Positions 19,067 to 28,725 of a DNA stretch of 64,000 bases are shown one piece after another. The stretch's first letter is position 1, and each line of letters starts with the position of its first letter. The stretch covers positions 124,001 to 188,000 of the forward strand of contig CALJEQ010000015.1 of assembly GCA_938074565.1 (NCBI GenBank). Reading direction: 5' to 3'. This DNA is from an uncultured Alkaliphilus sp. (lineage in GTDB: Bacteria > Bacillota > Clostridia > Peptostreptococcales > Natronincolaceae). The notes under the pieces were generated by a model. That model saw only the letters and a list, made by a program, of their open reading frames with translations. It was not told the origin of the DNA and searched no databases. A program made the position numbers and the translations under genes.

Positions 19067-20422
19067 TTACCTATCAAAATACATTGTTATAGACTCTCTG
19101 GCAATTTGAAACATAAATTTTATTTCTTTTTCATTAATAACATAAGGTGGCATAAAATAGATTACATTCCCCAGTGGTCTAAGTATTACTCCCTTTTCCA
19201 CTGCAATCTTATATATTTGATACCCTACTCTTTTTTGCCAATCAAACCCTTCCTTTGTAGTTTTATCCTTCACCAGTTCAATTGCAGCAATCATTCCTAA
19301 TTGTCTAAACTCGCCAACATTTGGTAAGTCTAATATCCTTTCTTCTGCTTTTTCTTTTATTATTTTAGACTTAATTTTATTTTGATTAATTATTTGTTCA
19401 TCTTCAAATATTTTTAACGTTTCTAATGCTACAGCACATCCCAGCGGATTACCAGAGTAACTATGACTATGTAAAAAAGCCTTCATTGTGGGATAGTCAT
19501 CATAAAAAGCATTATAAATTTTATCAGTCATAATTGCTAAGGATAAGGGTAAATAACCTGCCGTTAGCCCTTTTGAAACACACATTATATCTGGAGAAAT
19601 GTTGGCATGGTTGCAAGCAAACATTTCTCCAGTTCTACCAAAACCCACTGCAATTTCATCAGCTATTAAGTTAATATCATATGCATCACATAGTTTTCTC
19701 AACTTTTTAAGATAGTTGGCTGAATATATCTTCATTCCAGCCGCAGCTTGAACCATTGGCTCAATGATAATTGCTGTAATTTCATTATGCTGTTTTAATA
19801 CTACCTTTTCCATTGCTTCAAAACACTGGGCATCACAATTTTTTCTTTCTTTTCCATAGGGACACCTAAAACAATCTGGTGCTGTTGGTCTAATTACCTC
19901 CATCAAAAGGGGTTTGTAAATATTACTATATAGATCAACTCCCCCCACAGAAAGTGCTCCTATGGTTTCACCATGATAGGCATCTGTAAGGGCAACAAAC
20001 TTTGTTTTTCTATTTTTCCCCATTTGTTGATGGTACTGAAAACTAAGTTTAAGGGCAATTTCTACAGCAGAAGAACCATTATCACCAAAAAAAACTTTAT
20101 TTAACCCCTTTGGTGAAACATTAATTATTCCCTCCGCCAACTCTATGGCAGCTTCATGGGTAAAGTTCGCAAAAATTACATGTTCTAGTTTATTGGCTTG
20201 TTTGTACAGTGCATCATTTATTCTTTGATTAGAATGGCCAAATAAATTTACCCACCAAGATGAAATTGCATCTAAATATTTCTTTCCATCCATATCTTCA
20301 AGAAAAACTCCCTTTCCTTGTTTTATGACGATAGGTGGAAAGGTTTCATAATCCTTCATTTGGGAACATGGATGCCAAATATGCTTCTTATCCCGTTCTT
20401 GATAACTTTTCATATTACTCAT
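19067..20422 (-). CDS. bioA: Adenosylmethionine-8-amino-7-oxononanoate aminotransferase
   Basis: This PLP-dependent class III aminotransferase converts KAPA to DAPA with SAM as the amino donor, the third step of biotin ring assembly. Landmarks include [10 protein letters not shown] near the start, [21 protein letters not shown], the Asp in [14 protein letters not shown] and the PLP lysine in [15 protein letters not shown] start at 20422 because AAGGAG lies 7 bases upstream; earlier TTG/ATG codons in frame overlap the bioD stop. Length, about 451 residues, is normal. It is the last gene of the operon. Confidence 0.95.
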   Translation of the reverse strand: MSNMKSYQERDKKHIWHPCSQMKDYETFPPIVIKQGKGVFLEDMDGKKYLDAISSWWVNLFGHSNQRINDALYKQANKLEHVIFANFTHEAAIELAEGIINVSPKGLNKVFFGDNGSSAVEIALKLSFQYHQQMGKNRKTKFVALTDAYHGETIGALSVGGVDLYSNIYKPLLMEVIRPTAPDCFRCPYGKERKNCDAQCFEAMEKVVLKQHNEITAIIIEPMVQAAAGMKIYSANYLKKLRKLCDAYDINLIADEIAVGFGRTGEMFACNHANISPDIMCVSKGLTAGYLPLSLAIMTDKIYNAFYDDYPTMKAFLHSHSYSGNPLGCAVALETLKIFEDEQIINQNKIKSKIIKEKAEERILDLPNVGEFRQLGMIAAIELVKDKTTKEGFDWQKRVGYQIYKIAVEKGVILRPLGNVIYFMPPYVINEKEIKFMFQIARESITMYFDR

Positions 20423-20442
20423 ATTACTTCTCCTTACCTCCA

Positions 20443-21153
20443 TCAATTAAAAAAGTTTAAAACCTTTTCTAAACTTAAATTGGTTTCAAAATAGTCTCTT
20501 ACTTTTTCTATATTCATTTCATCTTCTATTAACGCTACTTTATCAATAGTTACAACATTCTTTATTCCTGCAATCTTTTTAATTACTTCAATATTATCCT
20601 TTTCATAATAACTTCCATTATATTGATTTATAATAATGCCTTTAACTTCTATCCCTATGCTTTGTAAAAAATGTAGGGTTAAAGAGGTATGGTTAATGGT
20701 ACCCACACCTGCCCTTGCAACAATAGCAACAGGTATATTTAATTCTTTTATTAAATTATAAATATAATATTCATCTCTAATAAGGGGCACAACCACCCCA
20801 CCAGCCCCTTCAACAATTACATAGTTATACTTTTCTTGAAGGGTTTTATAGTCATTTAATATCTTTTTTATATCTATTTGTAGATGATCAACCTCTGCTG
20901 CTAAGTGGGGGGACACTGGTTCTTTTAAGCAATAACTATTCATTGGTACATTTTCTTTAATATCTGCCACTGTCTTTACAAATTCAACATCAGTAGAAAG
21001 TAGTTTTTCATCCTTTAGCACACCACCACTTTGTACGGGTTTATAACTTATGGCATTAATTTCATTTTTTAGTAAAACCCTCATCATCCCTGCTGTAACA
21101 AAGGTTTTACCTACATCGGTGTCTGTACCTACTATAAACAAGCCTTTTGACAA
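20443..21153 (-). CDS. bioD: Dethiobiotin synthetase
   Basis: The 236-residue enzyme closes the ureido ring of dethiobiotin from DAPA, CO2 and ATP. The P-loop is [10 protein letters not shown] at residues 9-18, and [11 protein letters not shown] carries the second conserved loop. The start is a TTG with a strong AAAGGAGG about 9 bases upstream across a T tract. It sits between bioF and bioA, with the bioA ribosome binding site just beyond its stop. Confidence 0.95.
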   Translation of the reverse strand: MSKGLFIVGTDTDVGKTFVTAGMMRVLLKNEINAISYKPVQSGGVLKDEKLLSTDVEFVKTVADIKENVPMNSYCLKEPVSPHLAAEVDHLQIDIKKILNDYKTLQEKYNYVIVEGAGGVVVPLIRDEYYIYNLIKELNIPVAIVARAGVGTINHTSLTLHFLQSIGIEVKGIIINQYNGSYYEKDNIEVIKKIAGIKNVVTIDKVALIEDEMNIEKVRDYFETNLSLEKVLNFFN

Positions 21154-21184
21154 AAAAAAACCTCCTTTTACTATTCTTTTTTAG

Positions 21185-22348
21185 TTAAATAATACCCATC
21201 TCTACCCCTAATGTTTTTAATCGAACAATAACATATTTAAGTTCTTCTCTACTATGGGTTGCCATAAGGGTAATTCTTAATCGACTAGTGCCTTCAGCAA
21301 CGGTTGGAGGTCTAATAGCTGTAATAAAAATACCGTCTTCAAACAACTTTTTGCTTAATGCGACTGTTTTCTCTGCATCACCTATAATCAGTGGAATAAT
21401 TGCTGTAGGGCTTTTTAACACGTTAAAGCCTTGTTTCTTTAACTCTTGTTGAAACCAATAAGATGTTTCTATTAGTTTATTTCGTTTATCCTTCTCTGTT
21501 TTAACAATCTCTAACGAACGTAGGGAAACTGCTATGGTAACGGGGGATAATGCTGTTGAATAAATAAAACTTCTTGCTTTATGCCTTAAATATTCAATTA
21601 AACCATTTGAACCAACTACAAAACCCCCTTCACTTGCCAATGCTTTACTAAAAGTACCCATCTGAATATCCACTTGTCCCTTTAAATTAAAGTGTTCTAC
21701 ACAACCTGCTCCTGTTTCCCCTAAAACCCCTGTACCGTGGGCATCGTCCACCATTGTTAGAATGTCATTTTCCTTTGCTAACTTTACTATCTTATCCAGT
21801 GGAGCTATGTTTCCATCCATGCTGAAAACCCCATCTGTAACAATTAACCTTTTACTGCCTTTGTGACTTTTTATTTTTTCCTTTAAGTCATCCATATCAC
21901 AATGCTTATAAATAACAACCTTTGCACCACTTAATTTACAACCATCTATAATACTTGCATGATTCAATTCATCGCTGAAAATAGTCCATTCTTTATCTGC
22001 TATAGCTGTTATTGTTCCTATGTTTGCCATATAACCTGTGTTGAATATAATGGCAGCCTCTGCTCCTTTAAAGTCTGCCACCTTTTTTTCCAGTTTATGG
22101 TGTAGGTCATAACTGCCTGTAGTTAGGCGAGAACCTCCAGAACCAACGCCATAGTTATACAAGGCTTTCTTTGCAGTCTCCTTTAGTCTGTCATCATCAC
22201 ATAAATCCAAATAATTGTTAGACGACATTATAACCACTATTTTATTATCTATGGATGAATATTTACTTTGGGGGCTAGTAAAAAATTTCAACTCTCTATA
22301 TAGCCCTCTTTCTTTTATATCCTTCAAATAATCATCTATAAATTTCAT
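21185..22348 (-). CDS. bioF: 8-amino-7-oxononanoate synthase
   Basis: The 387-residue PLP enzyme condenses pimeloyl-CoA with L-alanine to form KAPA. It belongs to the alpha-oxoamine synthase family: SNNYLDLCDD near the start, GSGGSRLTTGSYDLHHKLE, FSDELNHASIIDG, VDDAHGTGVLG, and the PLP lysine in GTFSKALASEGGF. The related KBL enzymes have very similar sequence, but the position between bioW and bioD settles the role. Only 3 bases separate it from the bioW stop. Confidence 0.94.
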   Translation of the reverse strand: MKFIDDYLKDIKERGLYRELKFFTSPQSKYSSIDNKIVVIMSSNNYLDLCDDDRLKETAKKALYNYGVGSGGSRLTTGSYDLHHKLEKKVADFKGAEAAIIFNTGYMANIGTITAIADKEWTIFSDELNHASIIDGCKLSGAKVVIYKHCDMDDLKEKIKSHKGSKRLIVTDGVFSMDGNIAPLDKIVKLAKENDILTMVDDAHGTGVLGETGAGCVEHFNLKGQVDIQMGTFSKALASEGGFVVGSNGLIEYLRHKARSFIYSTALSPVTIAVSLRSLEIVKTEKDKRNKLIETSYWFQQELKKQGFNVLKSPTAIIPLIIGDAEKTVALSKKLFEDGIFITAIRPPTVAEGTSRLRITLMATHSREELKYVIVRLKTLGVEMGII

Positions 22349-22351
22349 TGT

Positions 22352-23149
22352 TTACTCCTTTGTGTATTCATCATATGGTATGCCTTCTGTAATGCTAGGG
22401 ATTTTATTAATTATTGTTATACTCTGTTGTAGGTATTCTATACACCCTTCAACAGATGCCTTAGAAGAGTCAAAACAAAATACCCTTCCACCAAAACAAT
22501 CTCCAAATGCTTTTAAATTTGTTATTCTTACATACCCTCCAGTTTTTGAAGCTACATAACCAGTGGTATAGTCGGGGTCATCTGACCAACACAATTCAGC
22601 AACCATGCCAGGGGCATTAGCAACTTTGCTTGCCAAAGCCAATGCCTCTTTAACATGGTCATTTTGTAATCCCTTCAGCTCCAATTCTTTATTTAAATCT
22701 TCTATCACTTTATTATCCCAATCGATATTAGTAACCCTTACCCCTCTATCAAAATCTTTTTCAAGGCGTTCCATCGTATTTATATCTAATAATATAGCTC
22801 CCCTCATGGGTTTACTTTCCTTTAATATATTCACTACCTCTATAGCTTTTTTGGAGGATATACCTAGTTTTTGTAAAACATCAACGGCACACTCTCTACC
22901 TTTCATATAGTTATCTACTAATACAGTCTTTATATCTAAAGGTGGTATATACTCAATATCTTTATTATCTATGTTTTCTACTTTTATATTTATGGTGTTT
23001 GCCTTACCTTTGCTGTGGTTTAAAGCCCTATTTATTAATTTATGTACTGTCTCTTCAATTTTATTTTCAAAAACTATTTTTTCTGCACCTGAAATATGTA
23101 GATTATCTTTTTCCGATCTCATTTTTATACTATAAAGGACTTCCTTCAT
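22352..23149 (-). CDS. bioW: 6-carboxyhexanoate-CoA ligase (pimeloyl-CoA synthetase)
   Basis: The 265-residue enzyme activates pimelate with ATP and CoA to give pimeloyl-CoA, the substrate of BioF. Family blocks include YSIKMRSEKDNLHISGAE at the N-terminus, SKGKANTINIKVE, MRGAILLD, RGVRVTNIDW, GYVASKTGGYVRI and GGRVFCFD. Use of BioW rather than the BioC/BioH route is typical of Firmicutes. The start overlaps the end of the upstream membrane-protein gene by 20 bases, so the two are co-translated. Confidence 0.94.
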   Translation of the reverse strand: MKEVLYSIKMRSEKDNLHISGAEKIVFENKIEETVHKLINRALNHSKGKANTINIKVENIDNKDIEYIPPLDIKTVLVDNYMKGRECAVDVLQKLGISSKKAIEVVNILKESKPMRGAILLDINTMERLEKDFDRGVRVTNIDWDNKVIEDLNKELELKGLQNDHVKEALALASKVANAPGMVAELCWSDDPDYTTGYVASKTGGYVRITNLKAFGDCFGGRVFCFDSSKASVEGCIEYLQQSITIINKIPSITEGIPYDEYTKE

Positions 23150-23630
23150 TTGGTATCTCTCTCCAAGTTGTGTAATTTATAATTTTTTCTAATAACTTAG
23201 TAAATATCCAAGCTGTAAGGGCTGTATAGATCATTCCAGGCACCCCTGCCATTAACATAACAACAATAGACTTACCAAAAAATAACCAAAGAACAACCCT
23301 TGCTGCAATAGATCCTATGGGGCCAGCAATGGTAACTGTTATAAACTTAGGCTTAAAAAAATGAATAATACAACCCGCCACCACCCTAAAGGTTAGTGAA
23401 ATGATAACATTAATTATGGTATGAGTACCAAGTATTAATGTTATTCCACTGGCAATTATTCCAGCCAAAAAGTATCTTCTAAAGCCAAAGCAAGCTGCAA
23501 TAGCCACAGCTATTGGTGCTGACAGTTGAAATTCTGTTCCTGGTATTGGGCCAGGAATTTTGAAAGACCCAGTAATGGCAATAATTACTGCCAATAAACT
23601 AATTAATGTCAATTCTTTTGTTTTTTTCAC
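23130..23630 (-). CDS. Small integral membrane protein heading the biotin operon (ECF S-component-like)
   Basis: The product is about 166 residues with five to six hydrophobic segments. The start MKKTKELTLISLLAVIIAI (after a GTG or TTG start) and the block PGPIPGTEFQLSAPIAVAIA resemble substrate-binding S components of ECF transporters, but it is not a clear BioY. I chose the GTG at 23630, seven bases after GGGGG; a TTG one codon earlier is possible. As first gene ahead of bioW and under the same candidate BirA-type operator, it may import biotin or the BioW substrate pimelate. That role is inference from context. Confidence 0.65.
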   Translation of the reverse strand: MKKTKELTLISLLAVIIAITGSFKIPGPIPGTEFQLSAPIAVAIAACFGFRRYFLAGIIASGITLILGTHTIINVIISLTFRVVAGCIIHFFKPKFITVTIAGPIGSIAARVVLWLFFGKSIVVMLMAGVPGMIYTALTAWIFTKLLEKIINYTTWREIPNEGSPL

Positions 23631-23682
23631 CAATAATCCCCCTTGTTTTAATTGCTAAGTTTTTACTATTTTTTACCTTATT

Positions 23683-23734
23683 ATTCTATAATATTAAGAA
23701 TCATACGTCAACCAAAATAGTTAATCGAGTTTAC
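23683..23734 (-). promoter_or_regulatory. Biotin operon promoter with candidate BirA operator
   Basis: On the minus strand a -35 box TTGACG (23711-23706) and a -10 box TAGAAT (23688-23683) are 17 bases apart. A two-arm sequence GTAAACT-N14-GGTTGAC (23734-23707) overlaps the -35 box. Half sites of this form and spacing resemble BirA biotin repressor operators (GTTAACC...GGTTAAC type). The left arm is imperfect, so the operator is a candidate; the promoter itself is well formed. Confidence 0.6.
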
Positions 23735-23884
23735 CTTTTTTCTTTTTAAAAAGGACACTTATTTTAGTGAAGACCTAAGACTATAGTCATATTTTTATTT
23801 ATTTTTATAATTTAATGGAACATTATTGTTTTTAATGCGTCATAATGTATATAAATATATAAAATAGTATAGGAGATGATTTTA

Positions 23885-24709
23885 ATGAAAAAAACAATTA
23901 TGCTACTGGCATTTTTAATGATATTCAGTCTATTTGTTCCCGTAAATGCCAGTAATACAAATGTTAAAATTCAATTAAACGGAGAAGTACTTTCCCTTGA
24001 CGTAGCACCTGTCATGGAAAATAACAGAATTTTAGTACCCACAAGAGGCATATTTGAAAAATTAGGTGCAACAGTAACTTGGAGTGGTAAAACTTCCACT
24101 GTTAGTATTGAAAACAATAGTATGATTATTGAAATTACCATTGGAAAAAACTATGCAAAAATCTATAGAAAGCATGATTTGACAGGTACACCAGAAATGG
24201 TTAAGTTAGACATACCAGCTAAAATTGTGAAGGGTAGAACAATCGTTCCTTTAAGGTTTATTGCAGAAACGTTAAACGCTAAAGTAGATTGGCACAGTGA
24301 TCATCTAACAGTTACAATATTAACCCCCGACTTTAAACCTCAACCAGCTTTAATGTTAGATAAACCTATTGGTTATACTGTTGTTGAAATGGATAGTATT
24401 AATAGTAATAAAGAATTAATGAATTGGATTAATGAACATTCCCATACAGAAGGTATTCACTCTATTAAACTTAACAGTACCCGTTATATTTTAGTTGCTG
24501 CTGGTATGAAGCCCTCTGGTGGTTATTCTGTTTCGGTGGATGGTGTTTACGATTTAGGTGAAAAGAAGATTTTTGTTGAAGCTATTTTAACAACCCCTAA
24601 ACCTGATGAAATGGTGATAACAGCCCTTACTTTCCCTACTCAACTAATTAGAATTGATGGGGATTACGAAGTTACTAATTTAGATGTTAAAATCCTTGAA
24701 AGAAAATAA
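23885..24709 (+). CDS. Secreted protein: copper-amine-oxidase-N domain plus PrcB-like C-terminal domain
   Basis: The 274-residue product has a signal peptide (MKKTIMLLAFLMIFSLFVPVNA). Next come tandem stalk repeats of the copper amine oxidase N-terminal type (VKIQLNGEVLSLD, RILVPTRGIFEKLGATVTW, RTIVPLRFIAETLNAKVDW, about 30-150). The C-terminal part (about 190-274) contains YILVAAGMKPSGGYSVSV, which resembles PrcB/protease-inhibitor-like domains. These stalk domains are common on Clostridia surface proteins and have no oxidase activity. I start at 23885; an ATG at 23876 touches the GGAG site. A terminator follows directly. Confidence 0.78.
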   Translation: MKKTIMLLAFLMIFSLFVPVNASNTNVKIQLNGEVLSLDVAPVMENNRILVPTRGIFEKLGATVTWSGKTSTVSIENNSMIIEITIGKNYAKIYRKHDLTGTPEMVKLDIPAKIVKGRTIVPLRFIAETLNAKVDWHSDHLTVTILTPDFKPQPALMLDKPIGYTVVEMDSINSNKELMNWINEHSHTEGIHSIKLNSTRYILVAAGMKPSGGYSVSVDGVYDLGEKKIFVEAILTTPKPDEMVITALTFPTQLIRIDGDYEVTNLDVKILERK

Positions 24710-24720
24710 TAGAATGAATA

Positions 24721-24751
24721 AAAAAAGTAGGCTACCATTGCCTACTTTTTT
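24721..24751 (+). terminator. Rho-independent terminator
   Basis: AAAAAAGTAGGC (24721-24732) pairs with GCCTACTTTTTT (24740-24751) around a 7-base loop, with a T tract at the end. Confidence 0.88.
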
Positions 24752-24806
24752 ATTTTGCCCATTTACAATTGTTACTAAAAGTTAGAAAAGATTGTAATAA
24801 AATTTA

Positions 24807-24869
24807 TTGCTTAATTTAAATACAGCCCCTATAATAATAGTATATGGCTTAAATTAAGCTATTTAGGGG
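24807..24869 (+). promoter_or_regulatory. Promoter-proximal inverted repeat upstream of the OFA transporter
   Basis: GCTTAATTTAA (24809-24819) is inverted at TTAAATTAAGC (24849-24859), flanking a TATAAT box (24830-24835) with a weak TTGCTT at 17 bases. Within the loop CCCCTA (24826-24831) can pair with TAGGGG (24864-24869) beyond the right arm. It could be an operator around a promoter or a pseudoknot-like leader. Confidence 0.4.
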
Positions 24870-24963
24870 GACTGATACTATAATTAATAAAAGATAATAG
24901 GTATCTACTCTATATTTTACAAAAGATCTTTGTTTTTAAAATTTACTTATTAGGAGGATTTAA

Positions 24964-26157
24964 ATGTCAAAACCGACGAATCGCTGGTTAGTAGTTTTTG
25001 GTGCTGTGTTACTTCAAATTTGTATTGGTGCAATTTATTCATGGAGTTTATTTAACCAACCCCTTGTGGATAAGTTTGGGTGGCAAAACAACGAAGTAGT
25101 TTTTACTTTTTCTATAACAATATTTATCTTTGCTGTTTCTGCAATTTTTTCTGGTAAATTACAAGATAAAATTGGCCCAAGAATTGTTGCTTCCATTGGT
25201 GGTTTATTATATGGTGGTGGTTTAATACTCTCTTCTACAGCTACATCCATTACTCAACTATACATTTATTATGGTGTTATTGCTGGGGCAGGTGTTGGTT
25301 TTGCCTATGTATGTCCTCTTTCCACTTGTATTAAATGGTTTCCAGAAAAAAAGGGTTTTATTACAGGTATTGCCGTTGGTTCATTTGGACTTGGTAGTTT
25401 AATTTTCAAGTCTGTTATTCAAACTTTGTTAGCTACAAAGGGTGTTTCATCCACCTTCTTATATTTAGGAATTATTTATCTTTTTCTAGTGTTGGTGGGG
25501 GCACAATTTTTAGTTGTTCCTTCTAAAGAAACAACTGCTAAAGGAAACAAAGGCAATTCTGATGAAGCTACCAACTTCACAGTAAGTACTATGATTAAAA
25601 CTAAGGCATTCTATTTATTATGGTTTATGTTTTTATTTGGTTGTATGAGTGGTCTTTTAGTTATTGGACTTGCTAAAGATATAGGTATTCAATTGGCTAA
25701 TTTAGAGCCAGCTGTGGCCGCCAATGCAGTTGCCATGATTGCCCTATTTAATGCGGGTGGTAGACTAATTTGGGGAACTCTATCAGATAAGTTAGGTAGA
25801 ATAAAAGTAGTATTTTATATGTTTGCTATAACTGCCATCAGTATGATTACCATGAGTTTTATTTCTTTAAATTTCGTTACTTACTTTGCTTGTCTTGCTG
25901 GTATCGCCTTCTGTTTTGGTGGTATATTGGCAGTTTTCCCTACTATTGTTGGTGAGTTCTTTGGTATAAAAAACTTAGGTGGAAATTACGGTATAATTTT
26001 TCAAGCCTATGGTTTAGCTGCTTTAGCAGGTCCTGTTATTGTAGCTAATGTAGGTGGACTAAAAACTACCTTTGCTATTTCTGCTGTACTTGCCATTATT
26101 GGTGCAGTTATGACTTTAATGGTTAAGCCACCTTTAGTAACAGCAACAACAAAATAG
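24964..26157 (+). CDS. MFS transporter, oxalate/formate antiporter (OFA) family
   Basis: The 397-residue membrane protein has twelve hydrophobic segments. The first, with LLQICIGAIYSWSLFNQPL, is characteristic of the OFA family, as are GAGVGFAYVCPLSTCIKWFPEKKG and the mid-protein NAGGRLIWGTLSDKLGR. Family members exchange or take up small carboxylates such as oxalate, formate or pyruvate; the actual substrate is not readable. AGGAGG lies 7 bases upstream of the ATG. A long leader with inverted repeats suggests dedicated regulation. Confidence 0.87.
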   Translation: MSKPTNRWLVVFGAVLLQICIGAIYSWSLFNQPLVDKFGWQNNEVVFTFSITIFIFAVSAIFSGKLQDKIGPRIVASIGGLLYGGGLILSSTATSITQLYIYYGVIAGAGVGFAYVCPLSTCIKWFPEKKGFITGIAVGSFGLGSLIFKSVIQTLLATKGVSSTFLYLGIIYLFLVLVGAQFLVVPSKETTAKGNKGNSDEATNFTVSTMIKTKAFYLLWFMFLFGCMSGLLVIGLAKDIGIQLANLEPAVAANAVAMIALFNAGGRLIWGTLSDKLGRIKVVFYMFAITAISMITMSFISLNFVTYFACLAGIAFCFGGILAVFPTIVGEFFGIKNLGGNYGIIFQAYGLAALAGPVIVANVGGLKTTFAISAVLAIIGAVMTLMVKPPLVTATTK

Positions 26158-26265
26158 TTTATAAAACATTAAGTACTGTCTATCTACATAGAAATATGAA
26201 AAATAGATGTAATATAAAAAATGCAAACTAAAGTTTTTAAAACTTTAAAATTCATTACAAAATAA

Positions 26266-26345
26266 AAAAAGAGCTAAAGATAATCTAACGTATATTTCCA
26301 TGAAGCATAATACATTGGAAACTACTGATTATCTTTAGCTTTTTA
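26266..26345. terminator. Large convergent terminator between OFA transporter and metH
   Basis: AGCTAAAGATAATC (26272-26285) pairs perfectly with GATTATCTTTAGCT (26327-26340). It has A and T tracts outside and a smaller inner TTTCCA/TGGAAA pair. It can terminate both converging transcripts. Confidence 0.8.
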
Positions 26346-26349
26346 TAGG

Positions 26350-28725
26350 TTATTCTTTAAGTACTTCCCTTGCAATTTTAATACCTGCCTGTCCATCAAC
26401 TGCAAAATAGTCCGCACCAATCATTTCAGCATATTGTAGGTTTAAAACAGCTCCCCCCACCATCACTTTACAATCTGGCACTTCCTTTTTTAACATTTCA
26501 ATGGTTATTTCCATATTTTTAACTGTTGTGGTCATTAAAGCACTTAATCCCACCAACTTAATATTTTGTTGTTTAACTGTATCTACAATTAACTGTGGGT
26601 CAACATCCTTCCCTAAGTCAATTACTGGATAACCATAGTTTTCCAAAAGCATTTTTGCAATGTTCTTACCAATATCATGTATATCTCCCTTAACAGTTGC
26701 TAAAAGAACTTTTCCTTTTTCAACTTCTTTAAACTCTTGAAGAGATGAGTTTTTTATAATCTCTAACCCAGCCTTCACCGTCTCTGCTGCCCTTAAAAGT
26801 TGTGGTAAAAAGAAGTCACCCTTTTCGTAGCCTTTTCCCACTTCGTCTAGGGCTGGTATAAAGTTTTGATTTATAATATCAAAGGCAGACTTATTTGTTA
26901 GTAGTTCTTTTACTTCCTCTGCCACTTCAATTTTTCTACCTTCAATAATAAGGGTGGTTAAATCTTTATTTGTTGTTTGGGAGTTTTGTAGGGTTGGTAC
27001 TCCCAATGTGTTGGTATTACTTTTAAATTTTTCTATAAATAACTTTGCTTCTTCATCTTCATTATTAAGTACCCTAAAGGCATCAATGGTTCCCATCATC
27101 TCTTTTGAAAGGGGATCTAAAATAGGTGCATCAAGCCCTGCTGACAAAGCTGTTGCTAAAAATGTTCTGTTTAATAGCTCTCGGTTAGGTAACCCAAAAG
27201 AAACATTACTTACCCCCAAAGCTGTTTTTAACCCTAGTTCTTCCTTAACTAGTGTAACAGCTTTAATGGTTTCCATTACCATAGATTGTTGGGCTGAAGC
27301 AGTTACTACTAAACAGTCTATAATTAAGTCTTCCTTAGGAATACCATAATCCATTGCTCTTTCCATTATTCTTTTTGCTATGGTAAGCCTTTCTTCTGCT
27401 GTTTCAGGTATTCCACCTTCATCTAAGGTTAACCCAATTAAAGTAGCCCCATACTTTTTTGCAATGGGGAAAACTTTAGACATAACAGATTCTTTTCCAT
27501 TTACCGAATTGATTATTGGCTTTCCATTATATATTCTAGCAGCAGCCTCCATAGCCTCTGTATTTACAGTATCAATTTGTAGAGGTGTATCCACCACACC
27601 TTGAATATCTTTAATTACTTGTGGTAGTATTAATTTTTCATCTATTTCTGGTAAACCAACATTAACATCCAACACCTGTGCCCCAAAGTTACTTTGTTCT
27701 ATAGCTTCATTTAACAAAACTTCCATTTGTTTATTTCTTAGGGCTTCCTTTAATCTTTTTTTACCCGTCGGATTAATTCTTTCTCCTATAACAGTTGTTT
27801 TATTATCTAGTATAACCATTTTTGTAGCAGAAGTTGTTGCAGTGACTAATTGAACATTTCTTTTTGGAGATTTTTTTTCACTAACAATATTTTTAATTGC
27901 CTCAATATGTTGTGGTGTAGTTCCACAACATCCCCCCAAAACCTGTACTCCCATTTCTACCATTTTTTTATAATAATCACCAAAAGCCACTGGGTCTACA
28001 GGAAAAATAGTTTCATCCCCTTCTAAGTAGGGTAACCCTGCGTTGGATTGTACTATTACAGGTACTTTTGCATATTTTAAAATGGAAGGTAATATGGTTA
28101 GCATTTCTTCTGGACCTAAAGAACAGTTAATACCTAAAGCATCAACCCCTAAACTTTGTAGTACAAGGGTTGCTGTTATTGGATCTGTTCCTAAAAAAGT
28201 TCTACCATCCTTTTGAAAGGTCATGGTACAGAAAATGGGTAATTGACTATTTTCCTTTGCTGCTAATATGGCTGCCTTTGCTTCATAAAGATCAGAAAAG
28301 GTTTCAATTAAGATACAGTCAGCCCCTGCCTTCACCCCTGCTTTAACTTGCCTTTGAAAAATTTCATAGGCTCTGTTAAAACTAATGTCGCCTATGGGTT
28401 CCATCATCTGCCCTAAAGGTCCTATATCCAACGCAACATAGGTTGCTCCAGATCCCTTAGCAACGGTTATTCCAGCTTCTATAATTTCCTCTACAGAATA
28501 TTTACTGTCTTTTAATTTCAGTTCATTTGCTTGAAACGTATTAGCGGTTATTACTTGTGCCCCTGCATCAATATATGCCTTATGGATATTACCAATAATG
28601 GTGGGTTCTTCTATATTATAAACTTCTGGTAAAGCCCCTACTTTTAATCCAGATTTTTGTAACATTGTCCCCATAGCACCATCAAAAATTAGATAACTAT
28701 TGGGTTTCTCCTGTAATAAGCTCAC
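26350..28725 (-). CDS. metH: Cobalamin-dependent methionine synthase lacking the activation domain
   Basis: The 791-residue enzyme methylates homocysteine using methyl-tetrahydrofolate through bound cobalamin. Order of domains: homocysteine S-methyltransferase (about 1-285, with zinc ligands in GGCCGTTP), pterin-binding domain (about 310-560, GERINPTGKKRLKEAL), B12 cap (about 590-660) and B12-binding domain with DIHDIGKN carrying the cobalt-ligating His (about residue 685). The roughly 330-residue SAM-binding reactivation domain of E. coli MetH is absent; a separate neighbouring gene supplies that function. The start is GTG after GGAGG. It overlaps that upstream gene by 29 bases. Confidence 0.93.
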   Translation of the reverse strand: MSLLQEKPNSYLIFDGAMGTMLQKSGLKVGALPEVYNIEEPTIIGNIHKAYIDAGAQVITANTFQANELKLKDSKYSVEEIIEAGITVAKGSGATYVALDIGPLGQMMEPIGDISFNRAYEIFQRQVKAGVKAGADCILIETFSDLYEAKAAILAAKENSQLPIFCTMTFQKDGRTFLGTDPITATLVLQSLGVDALGINCSLGPEEMLTILPSILKYAKVPVIVQSNAGLPYLEGDETIFPVDPVAFGDYYKKMVEMGVQVLGGCCGTTPQHIEAIKNIVSEKKSPKRNVQLVTATTSATKMVILDNKTTVIGERINPTGKKRLKEALRNKQMEVLLNEAIEQSNFGAQVLDVNVGLPEIDEKLILPQVIKDIQGVVDTPLQIDTVNTEAMEAAARIYNGKPIINSVNGKESVMSKVFPIAKKYGATLIGLTLDEGGIPETAEERLTIAKRIMERAMDYGIPKEDLIIDCLVVTASAQQSMVMETIKAVTLVKEELGLKTALGVSNVSFGLPNRELLNRTFLATALSAGLDAPILDPLSKEMMGTIDAFRVLNNEDEEAKLFIEKFKSNTNTLGVPTLQNSQTTNKDLTTLIIEGRKIEVAEEVKELLTNKSAFDIINQNFIPALDEVGKGYEKGDFFLPQLLRAAETVKAGLEIIKNSSLQEFKEVEKGKVLLATVKGDIHDIGKNIAKMLLENYGYPVIDLGKDVDPQLIVDTVKQQNIKLVGLSALMTTTVKNMEITIEMLKKEVPDCKVMVGGAVLNLQYAEMIGADYFAVDGQAGIKIAREVLKE

